64,000 nucleotides of DNA from Conchocele bisecta (lineage: Eukaryota; Mollusca; Bivalvia; Lucinida; Thyasiridae): assembly GCA_029237695.1 (NCBI GenBank), contig CM055266.1, positions 108,145,370 to 108,209,369 on the forward strand. Direction: 5' to 3'. Numbering within the stretch: the stretch's first letter is position 1; each line of letters begins with the position of its first letter. A model generated the notes under the pieces. That model did no database searches, had not been told where the DNA came from, and saw nothing but the letters and a program-made list of their open reading frames with translations. Positions 1 to 10,636 of this stretch are shown in pieces. The position numbers and the translations under genes were made by a program.

Positions 1-161
1 CATAAGACAAATAATTGCCTACTTTGATTATAATGATTTGAAAACATGTCCACAAAAAGAGCAACCTGAAACTGTGACTGTGAAATATGGATCGATTGTA
101 CATGCAGATAGAAATATGTACCTGAATTAATAGCAGCAGTGGTGAACATGATCATGGGTCT

Positions 162-405
162 GGGGCCAGTTTCACTAACCTTCGTGCGCCTAAAATGTTT
201 GTAAGTGCAAAATTACTATAGTTCGTAAATTTCACATTATCAATATTTTTTTTTTAAACAATTTTTGTATTTACATTTATTGAGCATAGGCTGCATATGC
301 AGCCTATGCTCAATAAATGTAAATACATCAATTGAAACTTACAGACGATCCTAAATTTGCACTTACGAACATTTTAGTCGTACGAAGTTTAGTGAAACGG
401 GCCGC
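162..405. repeat. Family P palindromic MITE
   Basis: The two halves are reverse complements. The ends read GGGGCC-TTTCACTAA and its complement, and the centre is a hairpin around GAGCATAGGCTGCATATGC. No coding capacity. The same design recurs at 14.5, 30.4, 50.3 and 51.7 kb. Confidence 0.85.
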
Positions 406-734
406 TGGTCAACAAGCGCAGCCAACTCATCTGCACTGTTTGAATACATGCAATAGAGATTTTCACACAATGGTGTTATTCCTTAAAATTAAAGAATTTA
501 AATAATACCACATCATATGCATGCTGCATGAGAAGATAGATGGGTATGAAGTTAACCCTGAAGTTAACCCTTTCAAAACTAGAGACCAATTTTCTGATAA
601 ATGCAAACAGTGTAGATCATGATGAGCTGGCTCATAATGAGCCGTCTCATCAAGATCTGCACCATTAATGGATAAAATTTCTTTTTTTTCAAAATGACCC
701 TATATTTCTGCATAATGAAACGTCTCAAACTACA
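406..734. other. Gap with a weak family H remnant
   Basis: No gene seen. About 550-670 keeps the TTAACCCTTTC end and the GATGAGCTGGCTC inverted centre of family H in degraded form. Confidence 0.45.
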
Positions 735-853
735 ATAAATGTAAATCCAATAATTGTTTATAAGAACACATTGTTAATGTGAAATTTACAGACTATCATA
801 ATTTTGCACTTACGAACATTTTAGTCGTACAAAGTTTAGTGAAGCGGCCCCCA
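735..853. repeat. Half copy of family P MITE
   Basis: Only the second arm is present: AATAAATGTAAATCC, then the CACTTACGAACATTTTAGTC block, and a GTGAAGCGGCCCCC end. Confidence 0.7.
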
Positions 854-924
854 GATGAATAGACAGCGGCTGTGATAATCTTGCTCATGGCCAGGTTATA
901 CAAATTCTTTCAAAATATGAACTC

Positions 925-2037
925 AATTATTATACTGAATGGCTGTGATAATGTAATAAATTCAGTGTAATAACAAGAAACGAGGCAAAGCCACGAAGGC
1001 CAGGTTTTTTCCAAGCATAGACAATTGGATAACATAATTATACCCCCTTTTTGTAGACTAGATGGCCGTGGCCTGCATGTCACGCCTTGGGGCGAGGCAT
1101 GGACACTAAAAAAAGAGATATAGTAGATGGAAAAACTTTAACCAAAAAACTTTAACCGGACGCACGGATGTACGGACGTACGTACGGACGTATGCCAAAA
1201 TGCCGACTATATCGCGCTTTCCGCAAGCGGGCGCGACAATGATGATAAACACCCATGTGAAGTATCAAGGTAATGGGTGAAGCAGTTGCAGAGATATAGT
1301 ACACGAAAAAAATTTAACAAAAAAAATCAAATTAATTTGACCTTGACATTGGGCACAGGAGCCGCATGGTTGGGGGGTAGAATGAAAATAGGATGATGAT
1401 AAACACCCATGTGAAGTTTCAAGGTAATGGGCGAAGCAGAGATATAGTATGACAAAAAACTTTTAACCAAAAAACTTTAACCAGACGTACGTTAAAAAGT
1501 TAACGTTGAAAATGGCTAAGTCAATTACGTAGATATAATAGGTCGAGGTAAAAAAAAAAGGTCACATGTTGGATAGTTGTATGTGGTGGGCACCCCTTGG
1601 TTATGAAGCTGTGAAAGTTTGGTGGTCCTAGGTGGTACAGTACCAAAGAAATGGACTTAAACACGAAAACTTAACATTGTAAACGCGAAAACTTAACATT
1701 GAAAATGGCTAAGTCGACTGCGCTGAAAAAATGGGTCAAGTTCAAAAAAAGATAACGTGTTGGATAGTGATATGTGGTGGGCACCCCTTGATTATGAAGC
1801 TGTGAAAGTTTGGTGGTCCTAGGTGGTACAGTAACAAAGAAATGGACTCAAACACGAAAACTTAACATTGATTGTGGACGTCGCCCGCCCGGCTTTCGCC
1901 AATCCAATAGCCTGGATTTTTCCCCAAAAAAAACCTGGCTAAAAATTAATAAATTTGTCCTTAAATTGAATATGTCTCCCTCAAAGTATACTTAGCAAGA
2001 TAAGTATACTGTACAACTTTGGTGAAATAGGCTACAG
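925..2037. repeat. Family T MITE split by element K1a
   Basis: The left piece (925-971) carries the GGCTGTGATAATGTAATAAA arm. The right piece (1941-2037) resumes with AAAAATTAATAAATTT and runs through CTCCCTCAAAGTATACTT to GAAATAGGCT. Joining the text on either side of K1a gives the same order as the intact copy at 27702-28012. Confidence 0.75.
972..1940 (+). mobile_element. Element K1a, hairpin-tailed, pearl/HINE-like
   Basis: Starts AACAAGAAACGAGG inside a family T MITE and ends CCTGGCT, where the MITE text resumes without a visible target duplication. It has subrepeats with GACCTTGACATTGGGCAC and GATGATAAACACCCATG, a CGGACGTACGGACG tract, and the hairpin text GCGCTTTCCGCAAGCGGGCG near 1215-1235. 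No coding ORF. Assignment to non-autonomous Helitron-type elements is inferred from architecture only. Confidence 0.6.
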
Positions 2038-2094
2038 GTGGTCAAGGTAGATTGTAATGCATGTATACACATGTGAACATGTTAACAGAGATAT

Positions 2095-2344
2095 GTCACT
2101 GTGTACCTAAGAAAATGTGTGATATCGCATGAAAACTATTTACAAATTTATGATATTTTCCGTAAATGATGAAAGTTGTACCAAATGATCAGAGCAATTA
2201 CGGAATAGAATTCCACATTTGCTATGAAAATTGTATCAACTTTCATGTCAATTACAGAAAATACAATGTATGAGTTTTTGTCAATATTTTTCATTAAAAA
2301 TCACACATCTTCTTAGGTACAAAATCCCATGACTTGTCTCATAT
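2095..2344. repeat. Family E palindromic MITE, copy 1
   Basis: Arms of about 90 bp begin GTACCTAAGAAAATGTG on the left and end CACATCTTCTTAGGTAC on the right. The centre holds CCACATTTGCTATGAAAATT. Confidence 0.8.
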
Positions 2345-2432
2345 GTAGTGTTAAGCAAACAATTGGGGCCCGCCTCTTGAAGTATGTCGTTTATTGTGAT
2401 GCTCGGCTTTATCGTTGACGTTAAACAGCAGT

Positions 2433-2702
2433 CATATGAGCCACGCCTTGCGAATTTGTACCTAAGAAGATGTGCGATTTATCATGAAAAATATTTTCAG
2501 AAACTGTGATGCATTTGTATTTTGTGTACATGACGTCATAAGTTGATAAAATTATCGTTGCAAATGTGAAATACTATTCCGCATTTGCTTTGAAAATTTC
2601 GTCAGCTTTCGACATCATTTACGGAAAATATTGTCACGTTTTGTGATTTTTTTTTCATGAAATATCTCACATCTTCTTAGTTGTCATGGCGTGTCTCATA
2701 TG
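2433..2702. repeat. Family E palindromic MITE, copy 2
   Basis: The CATATGAG end is preserved on both sides and the TGTACCTAAGAAGATGTG arm is clear. It lies about 90 bp from copy 1 in a cluster of two. Confidence 0.8.
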
Positions 2703-3346
2703 ATCAGTAAATGTTGAAGGCCAATGAAAATTACAGAGCATAGAGTTTGACTCCAAATATGAGGTTACAACGCATGTGCTCTGAATTTTCTGTGAACTTT
2801 TGATAGCATTTATGACAGAATATTGAATTTTTCAAGATATCAATATCAGAGATACCCCAGTAGGTACATTCCTAGCCTGGCCCATAATTATATTGTTTAT
2901 AGAATAACATGCTGCATTGTTGGGACTTGAAATAAACAAAAACAATTAAACATGTATACATGTATACAACTAAGATGGGCCAGTGAAGATGCAGAAATGT
3001 GAAGCTGTCACCAAGGCAAGAAATATTAATGAGAATTTGAAAATCTATACGTTATTTCTTCCTCTTGTTGTGATACACAGGTATACTAATTTAGGTAGAG
3101 ATGTGTAAAGTAGAAATTATATAGAATTGGATACAAAAATGTAGAAAAAATGGCTAAGTTAAAAAGGATTTTTTTGGTATAAAAACACCAAGGTGTGCAT
3201 CTTCAATATGTGTATAATTTCAGATCGATTGACTGAACAGTTTCAGAGGAGTTGTGTACACAAACTATGCAGTTTTTCTGTCCGCCGCCCGCCCCGCGCT
3301 AAAACATAATATGTTTTTTTTTTTAAACGGTTGTATAAAAAATAAG
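2703..3346. other. Intergenic stretch, no gene or repeat recognised
   Basis: AT-rich, with stops in all frames. Nothing supported on either strand. Confidence 0.5.
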
Positions 3347-3347
3347 C

Positions 3348-4141
3348 ATATTTGTGGCTGTGACTGGAACAATGGGGCTTATGGGTCTTGTGACTACTGT
3401 CTGTTTCACGAAAGCTGCCCAAATTTTACGGCTATATAGACAATTCAAAAACAATATTATTTTCGATAATATTAAATTAAAGGAAAATTTAAGAATGAGC
3501 CTTCTTTTTATTTCGTGAAATTCAGTCAAATATTGATTTTATTACGAAAAATTGATTTGTCTATGGGAATTTAACATGGGCAAAAAGTGGTAAGGAAGTG
3601 TGGGAGGAGTCAAAAAAAAAAAAAAATGGAAATTGACTCCGAAACCTGACTAGATAGCTTGGATATGATCTAACTAAGAAAACAAGTTAAATTTTAAAAA
3701 TCGGTCCAGTATTTCTAAAATTCAAAAAAATTTCCCCATGTTAAATCCCCATAGACATCTTCACTCCGTGAAGATGTCTATGGGGATTTAACATGGGGAA
3801 ATTTTGTTTTCGCAATAAAATCAATATTTGACCAAATTTCACGAAATAAAAAGAAGGCTCATTCTTAATCTTTCCTTTAATTTAATATTATCAAAAGAAA
3901 TCTTGTTTTTTAATTGTTTATATAGCCGTAAAATTTGGGCAGCTTTCGTGAAACAGACAGTAGTGTAGATCCAGATCAGCCTGTGCATCCGCACAGTCTG
4001 ATCAGGATCTGCACGGTTTGCCATGTCATCAATGAAACACCCGTCATGCTTCTAACAGGCAATATAAACCGTTATCAGGCTACAGGAGCAACTCTGGTCA
4101 CAAAAGCTATAAGCCCCATTTCTCCAGACACAGCCACATAT
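3348..4141. repeat. Family A MITE interrupted by a family B MITE
   Basis: The left end TTTGTGGCTGTGACTGG and the right end CCAGACACAGCCACATA frame a nested 564-bp insertion. Removing it restores the usual family A text, GTGAC then GTGTAGATCCAGATCAGCC, so B is younger than this A copy. Confidence 0.85.
3397..3960. mobile_element. Family B MITE with TA target duplication
   Basis: Near-perfect 564-bp palindrome with CTGTCTGTTTCACGAAAGC ends, a GACATCTTCACTCCGTGAAG turn at the centre, and TA on both sides (3395-3396 and 3961-3962). TA duplication plus long inverted repeats fits a Tc1/mariner-type non-autonomous element. Confidence 0.85.
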
Positions 4142-4429
4142 GAGCTTGTATATTGCTGGTAAATATGAAGCAAAATACAGACTTACTGTATTAGCAAAAT
4201 ACAGTCTTACTGTATTTATTCATGCAGGTCTATGCCATTCAAGGGAATCAAAATGTGATGTTTTACTCTTTTTTTTGTATGTAAAAATAACTTATTTTGA
4301 CAGGAATGCGGCTATTATTACAGAGTGAGCTACTATTAGAATAAATATGGTAGTTTCATAAAACCCAAGTGAAGTGTAGTTTGAAGACGAGAAAATAAAA
4401 CAAAATGTTTGTCCCACAATAACATACTA

Positions 4430-4490
4430 CAGTGGAACCTCTCCAAACCGGACACCCTGGGAGGTCCGCAGGTTTGGAGATGTTCCACTG
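4430..4490. mobile_element. Minimal 61-bp CAGTGGAACC element (pogo-like)
   Basis: CAGTGGAACCTCTCCAAACC at the left is mirrored by GGTTTGGAGATGTTCCACTG at the right, flanked by TA on both sides. Almost nothing remains between the arms. Pogo/Tigger assignment is inferred from the CAGT terminus and TA target. Confidence 0.75.
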
Positions 4491-4570
4491 TAAATCAGAC
4501 ACATGTGAGCACTTCATTCTAGTGTTTTGCAATCATGGAAAGTCATTGTTCCACTGTACCATATTTGAGA

Positions 4571-4762
4571 CAGTCATGAGATTTTGTACCATAAATATGT
4601 GCGATTTTTCATGAACAATATTTACAAAAATATTGTGTGTAAATGACGTCAAAAATAAATGTGACGAAATGTTCATAGAAAATGCGGTAAATTTTCGACG
4701 TAATTTACTGAAATTATCATAAATTTTGTTCCACAGTACAACATGACATGGCTCGTCTCAAT
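4571..4762. repeat. Family E MITE, copy 3
   Basis: Diverged copy: TTTTGTACCATAAATATGTG on the left, a GTAAATGACGTC centre, and GTACAACATGACATGGC at the right. Confidence 0.6.
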
Positions 4763-4781
4763 CATGGGGCGAAATGAACAT

Positions 4782-5025
4782 TAACTCTTTGCATGCTGGG
4801 AAACGTGTGGGCTATAAATAGTTCAAAACTAGCGGACAAAAAATTCGTCATATTTTCTTGTATTTCTCCCCGTAAATATCATGAATATGTCTTGGAATTT
4901 CATTAGAATTGAGTCCTGAGGACTCAATTCTAATGAAATTTCAAGACATATTTACAGAGAGAAATAAAACATATACTCCTAATTCGTTTGGCGGATATTT
5001 TCGTCGCTAGCATGCAAAGAGTTAA
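4782..5025. repeat. Palindromic MITE with TTAACTCTTTGCATGCT ends
   Basis: Arms meet in the middle at GAGTCCTGAGGACTC. The CTTGGAATTTCATTAGAATT arm is the same centre used by the G2 elements at 10.4 and 25.1 kb, so element cores have been shared or exchanged. Confidence 0.8.
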
Positions 5026-5091
5026 ACACCGGGTTTAGCATTAGTGCCCCACTACAACAGAGGGCTTATCAAGTTTTTGGCCAGCGTAAGT

Positions 5092-5460
5092 CAGTGCTCC
5101 AGATAAGTGGCGTATTTTACACACTTATTTCAGCTGAACTGATTATCAACAGTGGGAACACAGAATACTCACAGCAATGTGAAAATACGCATAGATTTTC
5201 AAATTGAGTAGTGGAAATACTGTAATAAAGTTGAAAATGCACTTAGTTGTGCTGCAAAAAAACAAACACTGTTTCAACTGTATTACAGTCTAAATAAGTG
5301 ATAAGTAATAATACACTGAAAGTTTAAATTTGTTTTGATCATTTGTTCCCCATTTAGTAATGAAAAAAATCAATAATCCATTTGTAAAAATAAATTATGC
5401 GTTTAATTTGAAATCAGGCGATACAATACTCTTTAGACACAAAGCTTATCTGGAGCCCTG
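5092..5460. repeat. Family G MITE, copy 1
   Basis: Begins CAGTGCTCCAGATAAG and ends CTTATCTGGAGCCCTG. The interior is rich in CGTATTTTAC and CAGCTCAA motifs and is not strongly palindromic beyond the ends. Confidence 0.8.
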
Positions 5461-5486
5461 GTAGGTCCTGATGACGATACAATGTT

Positions 5487-5556
5487 TTTATTATACTGAA
5501 TTTATTACATTATCACAGCCATTTTGGCTGTGATAATGTAATAAATTCAATGTAAT
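5487..5556. repeat. Solo hairpin core of family T
   Basis: TTATCACAGCCATTTTGGCTGTGATAA stem: the same core as in the 312-bp family T copies, here without their outer arms. Confidence 0.75.
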
Positions 5557-5723
5557 GTTGATACATCTATCAGGAATGTACACTCTGCTGATAAGTGATC
5601 AGGGATTACTGTAAAAGGCCTAAATATTCGGACACAATATATTTTAGGAAACACATAAATATCTGATTTCCCACAACAGAGAGGGTTGGTATGGTTGTAC
5701 TTATTTATCTCAATAATAATATT

Positions 5724-6080
5724 ATAGGAATGAACGGCCTTTTTGTGGAATTTATCGGGGTATAAACTTGGAAAAGTCGCGGGAATACTGGACGAAGGCC
5801 GGAAGGCCTCGTCCAGTATTCCCGCGACTTTTCCAAGTTTATATCCCCGATAAATTCCACGAAAAGGCCATTCATTCCTTATAATTCCAGCATTTGAAAT
5901 AAATTCATTAAGAAAATGTGTTTATTTTCCGTTTTCTTAAGAATTATTTTAACTACGCCTGACGGTTACGGAAAGTAGTTCGGCATGGGAGTTTACTGGG
6001 ATATAAATTTTGGACAGAGACTTGCTACGGACCAATCAAATGATAGGGAATTGTGTAAATATTTTTGTGCTGGAATTATA
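5724..6080 (-). repeat. Family C MITE, copy 1 (inverted)
   Basis: Runs from TATAGGAATGAACGGCC through a long hairpin (GTCGCGGGAATACTGGACGA and its complement) to GTGCTGGAATTATA. It is a head-to-head partner of the copy at 6610. Confidence 0.85.
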
Positions 6081-6427
6081 TTTGGATAACATTTGTATTG
6101 GGAAATCCCTATCATATAAGGGTTTCCCAAAATCAATGGTGTCCAAATATTTAGGGTTGTTACAGTGTGAAATCCCATAGATTTACATGCATTTGTCACT
6201 GTGCTTGTTAGCTTGCATGTTACTTATGACTATTACAGATTTTAATGACATAAAATGCATTTAGTAGCCAATAGATTTGCGTAGAATTTGATTCATATGT
6301 GCATTCAATATGCAAAGTAGTTTACAAGATGCATGCAGTTAAACATATGCATTTTTTTGGAAATGCTGTTCCCATTGAAGTCGCTGAAAAAGTGACATCA
6401 AATAATTACGCCATATTTAAAAACATG

Positions 6428-6506
6428 TTTCTAAAACAGATACAGATATGAGGATGGTGTCATCGCCGATGACACCATCCTCATTTCTGTATCTGTTTTA
6501 GAAAAA
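6428..6506. repeat. Perfect-looking 79-bp hairpin
   Basis: TCTAAAACAGATACAGATAT with GAGGATGGTGTCATCG is mirrored by CGATGACACCATCCTC and CTGTATCTGTTTTAGA. It sits between two inverted family C copies. Confidence 0.8.
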
Positions 6507-6609
6507 CTGCTTGTGATAATCAGTAACCGAAAACAATCATATTCTGCATAAATCTATTTTCTTTCAAACACTTTATATTTCATTCAAATTGGTCAAGTAT
6601 GCACCGAGT

Positions 6610-6967
6610 TATAATTCCAGCACAAAAATATTTACACAATTCCCTAACATTTGATTGGTCCTTAGCAAGTCTCTGTTCAAAATTTATATCCCAGTAAACT
6701 CCCACGCCAAACTACTTTCCGTAACCATGAGACGCAGTTCAAATAATTCTTAAGAAAACGGAAAATAAACACATTTTCTTGATGAATTTATTTCAAATGC
6801 TGGAATTATAAGGAATGAATGGCCTTTTTGTGGAATTTGTCGGGGATATAAACTTGGAAAAGTCGCGGGAATACTGGACGAGGCCTTCCGGCCTTCGTCC
6901 AGTATTCCCACGACTTTTCCAAGTTTATACCCCGATAAATTCCACAAAAAGGCCTTTCATTCCTATA
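6610..6967 (+). repeat. Family C MITE, copy 2
   Basis: Begins TATAATTCCAGCACAAAAAT and ends CATTCATTCCTATA. The internal short arms GCTGGAATTATA and the 3' hairpin are complete. Confidence 0.85.
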
Positions 6968-6983
6968 ACATATTTGACAGTAT

Positions 6984-7112
6984 AAAATTAAGAATGAGCA
7001 TTCTTTTTATTTCATGAAGTTTTGTCAAATAGGGAAATTGGTTTTTCGTAATAAATTCAATTCACGTATTTCACGTAATAAAAAAAAAGCTCATTCTTAA
7101 ATTTTGCTAAAA
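6984..7112. repeat. Fragment of family B MITE
   Basis: Only the AAGAATGAGC...TTTTTATTTC arm pair is kept, reading out to GCTCATTCTTAAATTTTGC. Confidence 0.6.
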
Positions 7113-7215
7113 AGTATGTTTTTTTGCAATGATGATATAACCATAATTAGTAGGCAAGTTAACATGCAACCCACAGTAAGATTTTAGAGGGAAAGTGTGC
7201 AAATGTGGAAAATAT

Positions 7216-7440
7216 TTAACCCTTTCACCCCCAAGTAACTGGAATGGTTTTTATATTTTCTGACCAATCCAATAGTCACAAACTGATTTTCAGATTAGTA
7301 CATTTATTAAAAGAGAGTGTTTTTGTACTCAACAATATGAAAATTACTTGCAAAAAGTGCAGATCCTGACGAGATGGCTGATCTGGATCTACACTGTTTG
7401 CAAACACCGCTATAGAGGGCTGTAGTGTTAACAGGGTTAA
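7216..7440. repeat. Family H MITE, copy 1
   Basis: TTAACCCTTTCACCCCCAAG at the left and GTGTTAACAGGGTTAA at the right. The middle is AAAAGTGCAGATCCTGACGA followed by its partial complement. Confidence 0.8.
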
Positions 7441-7452
7441 GTGCAAACTAAA

Positions 7453-7550
7453 ATTAATGAAGAGCTGGCACAAATTAAATGCAAATAGAAAATGAATGTA
7501 AATGTTGCATTCATTTTCTATTTGCATTTAATTTGTGTCAGCTCTTCATT
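7453..7550. repeat. Inverted repeat around CATTCATTTTCTATTTGC
   Basis: Two arms of about 45 bp (TTAATGAAGAGCTG and CAGCTCTTCATTAA at the outside) separated by about 10 bp. Confidence 0.8.
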
Positions 7551-8031
7551 AATTTTACTCACGTTACATTATATGTGCAATGGTAGTATTATCGACCAAC
7601 AAAAATGACGAAAAATACAGAGGCACCATCTACTGATTTGATATATAAAATATTTGCCTCCCAATCTATGTAGGCAACGCTGTATGAATTCAGATATGAT
7701 ACTGATGAAATATTGCTCGTCTCACAGTATAAATATTTAGAGCTAGCAATGACGGAACATTTAAATTACAGAATCATAGCAAAAATAGTATCCCATTCTG
7801 CTTCGCTTGCCATGGTTTGTTCGTTGCCAAATCTAAGGCAGTGGCTTCCAGTTTGATGCCATGTATCAAATTACATGACACATGGTTTATTTAGCATTCT
7901 AATGCACTCTATAAATATCACGCAATCTGATTGGCTGATGGTCATACATTACAGGTATATCATTGTTGATGAACGGTCGCACATTATTTAAATATGTATT
8001 CCTATGCCAGTAGTAAAGGAGTGCATTAGAA
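7551..8031. other. Unannotated stretch
   Basis: No coding exon or repeat end recognised. Short ORFs only. Confidence 0.4.
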
Positions 8032-8170
8032 ATAGGTTAACTGCATTGTAATTTTCAAATTTGCGGCGTATATCTGAAAATGATAGGTCGGAAAACATGT
8101 TTAATGGCGACAAACTATCATTTTCTGATATACGCCGCAAATTTGAAAATTACAATACAGTTAACCCTAT
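8032..8170. repeat. Palindromic MITE with ATAGGTTAACTG ends
   Basis: Arms of about 60 bp contain ATTTGCGGCGTATATCTGAA and the complement. The spacer is GGTCGGAAAACATGTTTAAT. Confidence 0.8.
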
Positions 8171-8305
8171 AATCACCTATGGAGTTGCGCTAACTGGGGA
8201 GCAAGGGAATTCTCCTGCGTAACTGTAGTTCAAAATCGAGCATGCAGTTTTTCAGAGGTCTTGGAAAGTATGCGCCAAACTTAACAGTTAATGGGGATAT
8301 GGGTT

Positions 8306-8545
8306 TTGATTTATTGGTGTTTAACGGCCTATCAACAGCTAAGGTCATTTAAAGCTGGGTAGGGGTGGGGATATGGGATGGAAGCCACCAATCGTTAGAC
8401 AATGGGACCGTACATTCAGTCATTGGAATAGATGAGCACACGTCAGCATCAACCAACCAAACTCAAGATCTTGTGCATATACCCAGTATATACCCAGAAA
8501 GTTTTATAATCCCATGACAAGTTATCCCACGGTTGTGTTTGCCTG
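8306..8545 (+). repeat. SINE-like copy with GTGTTTAACGGCC core
   Basis: ATTTATTGGTGTTTAACGGC followed by CTATCAACAGCTAAGGTCAT, the core seen again at 22.9, 49.5, 50.1, 54.9 and 61.7 kb. The 3' limit is uncertain. Confidence 0.6.
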
Positions 8546-8748
8546 TCCATGTCCCACATAAATGTAACAACCGATTACTATCCCTAGGTCTGTTCCAATT
8601 TTACCTGTGGCAGTTGGGATTCTGACCGCTCGCCACTATTGCCGCTATCTGTTAATAGACACAGTAAGACACACGGTTAGTCAGTGAAAACTGGTCGGGA
8701 TAGGTAAATAGCACAGCCGGTTAAATATAACATATGGCAAAGTTAGAA

Positions 8749-8938
8749 ATGTGGCTGTGACCAGTGTAGATTCAGATCAGCCTGTGCAGCTGCAGTCTGA
8801 TCAGGATCTGCACTGTTCACCATTCCATCAATGAAATGCCTGCCATGCTTCTAACAAGCATATAGATCGCTCTCAGGCTCCAGGATTGTGCTAATTGATC
8901 AGGAGCTACACTGGTCGCAATTCCCATAAGTCACCTTC
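8749..8938. repeat. Family A MITE, internally deleted
   Basis: The start ATGTGGCTGTGACCAGTG has lost the usual GGAGAAATGGGGCTTATGGG segment. The rest (CAGATCAGCC, TCTAACAAGC, AGGAGCTACACTGGTC) is present. Confidence 0.75.
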
Positions 8939-9090
8939 AGGGCACGAAAATTCTTGATTTTTTTTACTCGTCCTTACTTTAACAAGAATGGCAAAATTGA
9001 GAAATCTACATTACAAAAATTGAAATTTCCATTCATCCTGCAGGCATTTTCCACTCGTCAGGACGAGCGGACAAGTGGAATTTTCGTTCC
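8939..9090. repeat. Family D MITE
   Basis: GGGCACGAAAATTCTTGA at the left and GACAAGTGGAATTTTCGTTC at the right. A second copy is at 36653-36785. It directly abuts a family T MITE. Confidence 0.75.
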
Positions 9091-9402
9091 CAGTAGCCCA
9101 TTTCATCAACATTGCAAAGTATACTTTAGTAGCAAAGTATACTTTGAGGGAGAAATTTTCAATTTTATGATAAATTTATTAATAAAATTTATTATACTGA
9201 ATTTATTACATTATCACAGCCAATTTGGCTGTGATAATGTAATAAATTCAGTATAATAATTCTGCATACTTTTTATCATCAAATATATGCAGTTGTTAGT
9301 TCCATATGAAATAATGCATTTCAGGAAAAATAAATGATTACTCCCTCAAAGTATACTTTGCTAGTAAAGTATACTTTGCAATGTTGATGAAATAGGCTCC
9401 TG
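9091..9402. repeat. Family T MITE, full 312-bp copy
   Basis: CAGTAGCCCATTTCATCAAC at one end, mirrored at the other. Each arm contains two AAAGTATACTTT half-palindromes, and the core is the GGCTGTGATAATGT hairpin. Confidence 0.85.
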
Positions 9403-9485
9403 ACCTTTCTCCAGTCACAGCCACAAATGAGATGGTGGAGCAGAGTGATACGTCTCCTGGGAGGTTCTGCCGAGCATGAAATACT

Positions 9486-9844
9486 AATAATTCCAGCACA
9501 AAAATATTTACACAATTCCCTAACATTTGATTGGTCCGTAGCAAGTCTCTGTCCAAAATTTATATCCCAGTAAACTCCCATACCAAACTACTTTCCGTAA
9601 CCGTGAGGCGCAGTTAAAATAATTCTTAAGAAAACGGAAAATAAACACATTTTCTTGATGAATTTATTTCAAATGCTGGAATTATAAGGAATGAATGGCC
9701 TTTTTGTGGAATTTATCGGGGATATAAACATGGAAAAGTCGCGGGAATACTGGACGAAGGCCTTCTGGCCTTCGTCCAGTATTCCCGCTACTTTTCCAAG
9801 TTTATACCCCGATAAATTCCACAAAAAGGCCATTCATTCTTATA
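9486..9844 (+). repeat. Family C MITE, copy 3
   Basis: Complete from AATAATTCCAGCAC to CATTCTTATAG. The terminal hairpin contains GGACGAAGGCCTTCTGGCC. Confidence 0.85.
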
Positions 9845-9928
9845 GTATTTTCGCAACACACAACTGGAACTTTAGTCTCAGTTCCAACCCTGTTGACAAT
9901 TTTTCTCACTAATTATCTGTATCCGATT

Positions 9929-10068
9929 TCATCAAAATTGCAAAGTATACTTATCTAGCAAAGTATACTTTGAGGGAGTAATCATTTATTTTTCCCGAAA
10001 TGCATTATTTCATATAGAACTACCGACTGCATATATTTGATGATTAAAAGTATACATGTACTGAATTT
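9929..10068. repeat. Half copy of family T
   Basis: GATTTCATCAAAATTGC and one arm through ATTAAAAGTATACATG. The core hairpin and second arm are missing. Confidence 0.7.
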
Positions 10069-10186
10069 ATATGCCCCTGAACATAAATGTCATTTACGCA
10101 GCCAAACGTAGGTTAATATATTTTATCACATGAAAACCTTGCCATAACTTCTGTAACCCATTTCATAAATGTGATATGACACACAT

Positions 10187-10569
10187 CAGGGCTCCAGATA
10201 AGGAATTAGTAATTAGTAATTGAGTATTGTTACTCCATCATTTCTGAAGCAATTGGGTATTTCAAAATTTTAATTGGGTAAAATAAAATCACACCACTGT
10301 TTACACATCAACAGACAGCAATTATTGAATAGTTTGTTTCGAAATGAATAAATGTCTTGGCATTTCATTAGAATTGTCTCCTTGGAGACAATTCTAATGA
10401 AATACCAAGATGTGTTTTCATGGTGGTCTGTTTATTGCTTTCTGCAGCATGATAAAGGTACCACAATTGTTCTCATTCCTTTTTGATACTCACTACTTCT
10501 GATTTCAATTGGGTTTTTGGAAATTTTAATTGGGTATTTACGCAAATACGCAGCTTATCTGGAGCACTG
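10187..10569. repeat. Family G2 MITE, copy 1
   Basis: CAGGGCTCCAGATAAGGAAT at the left and CTTATCTGGAGCACTG at the right, with a central hairpin on CATTTCATTAGAATTGTCTC. Confidence 0.8.
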
Positions 10570-10636
10570 CACACATGTAATAACACAGCATTACCGTAAT
10601 CATATCAGGCGTTAACGTTATACCAAACAAATATAA

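Noticed and set aside
5724..6967. ORFs inside family C hairpins as small genes
   Set aside because: The same short peptides recur in every MITE copy and derive from the palindrome.
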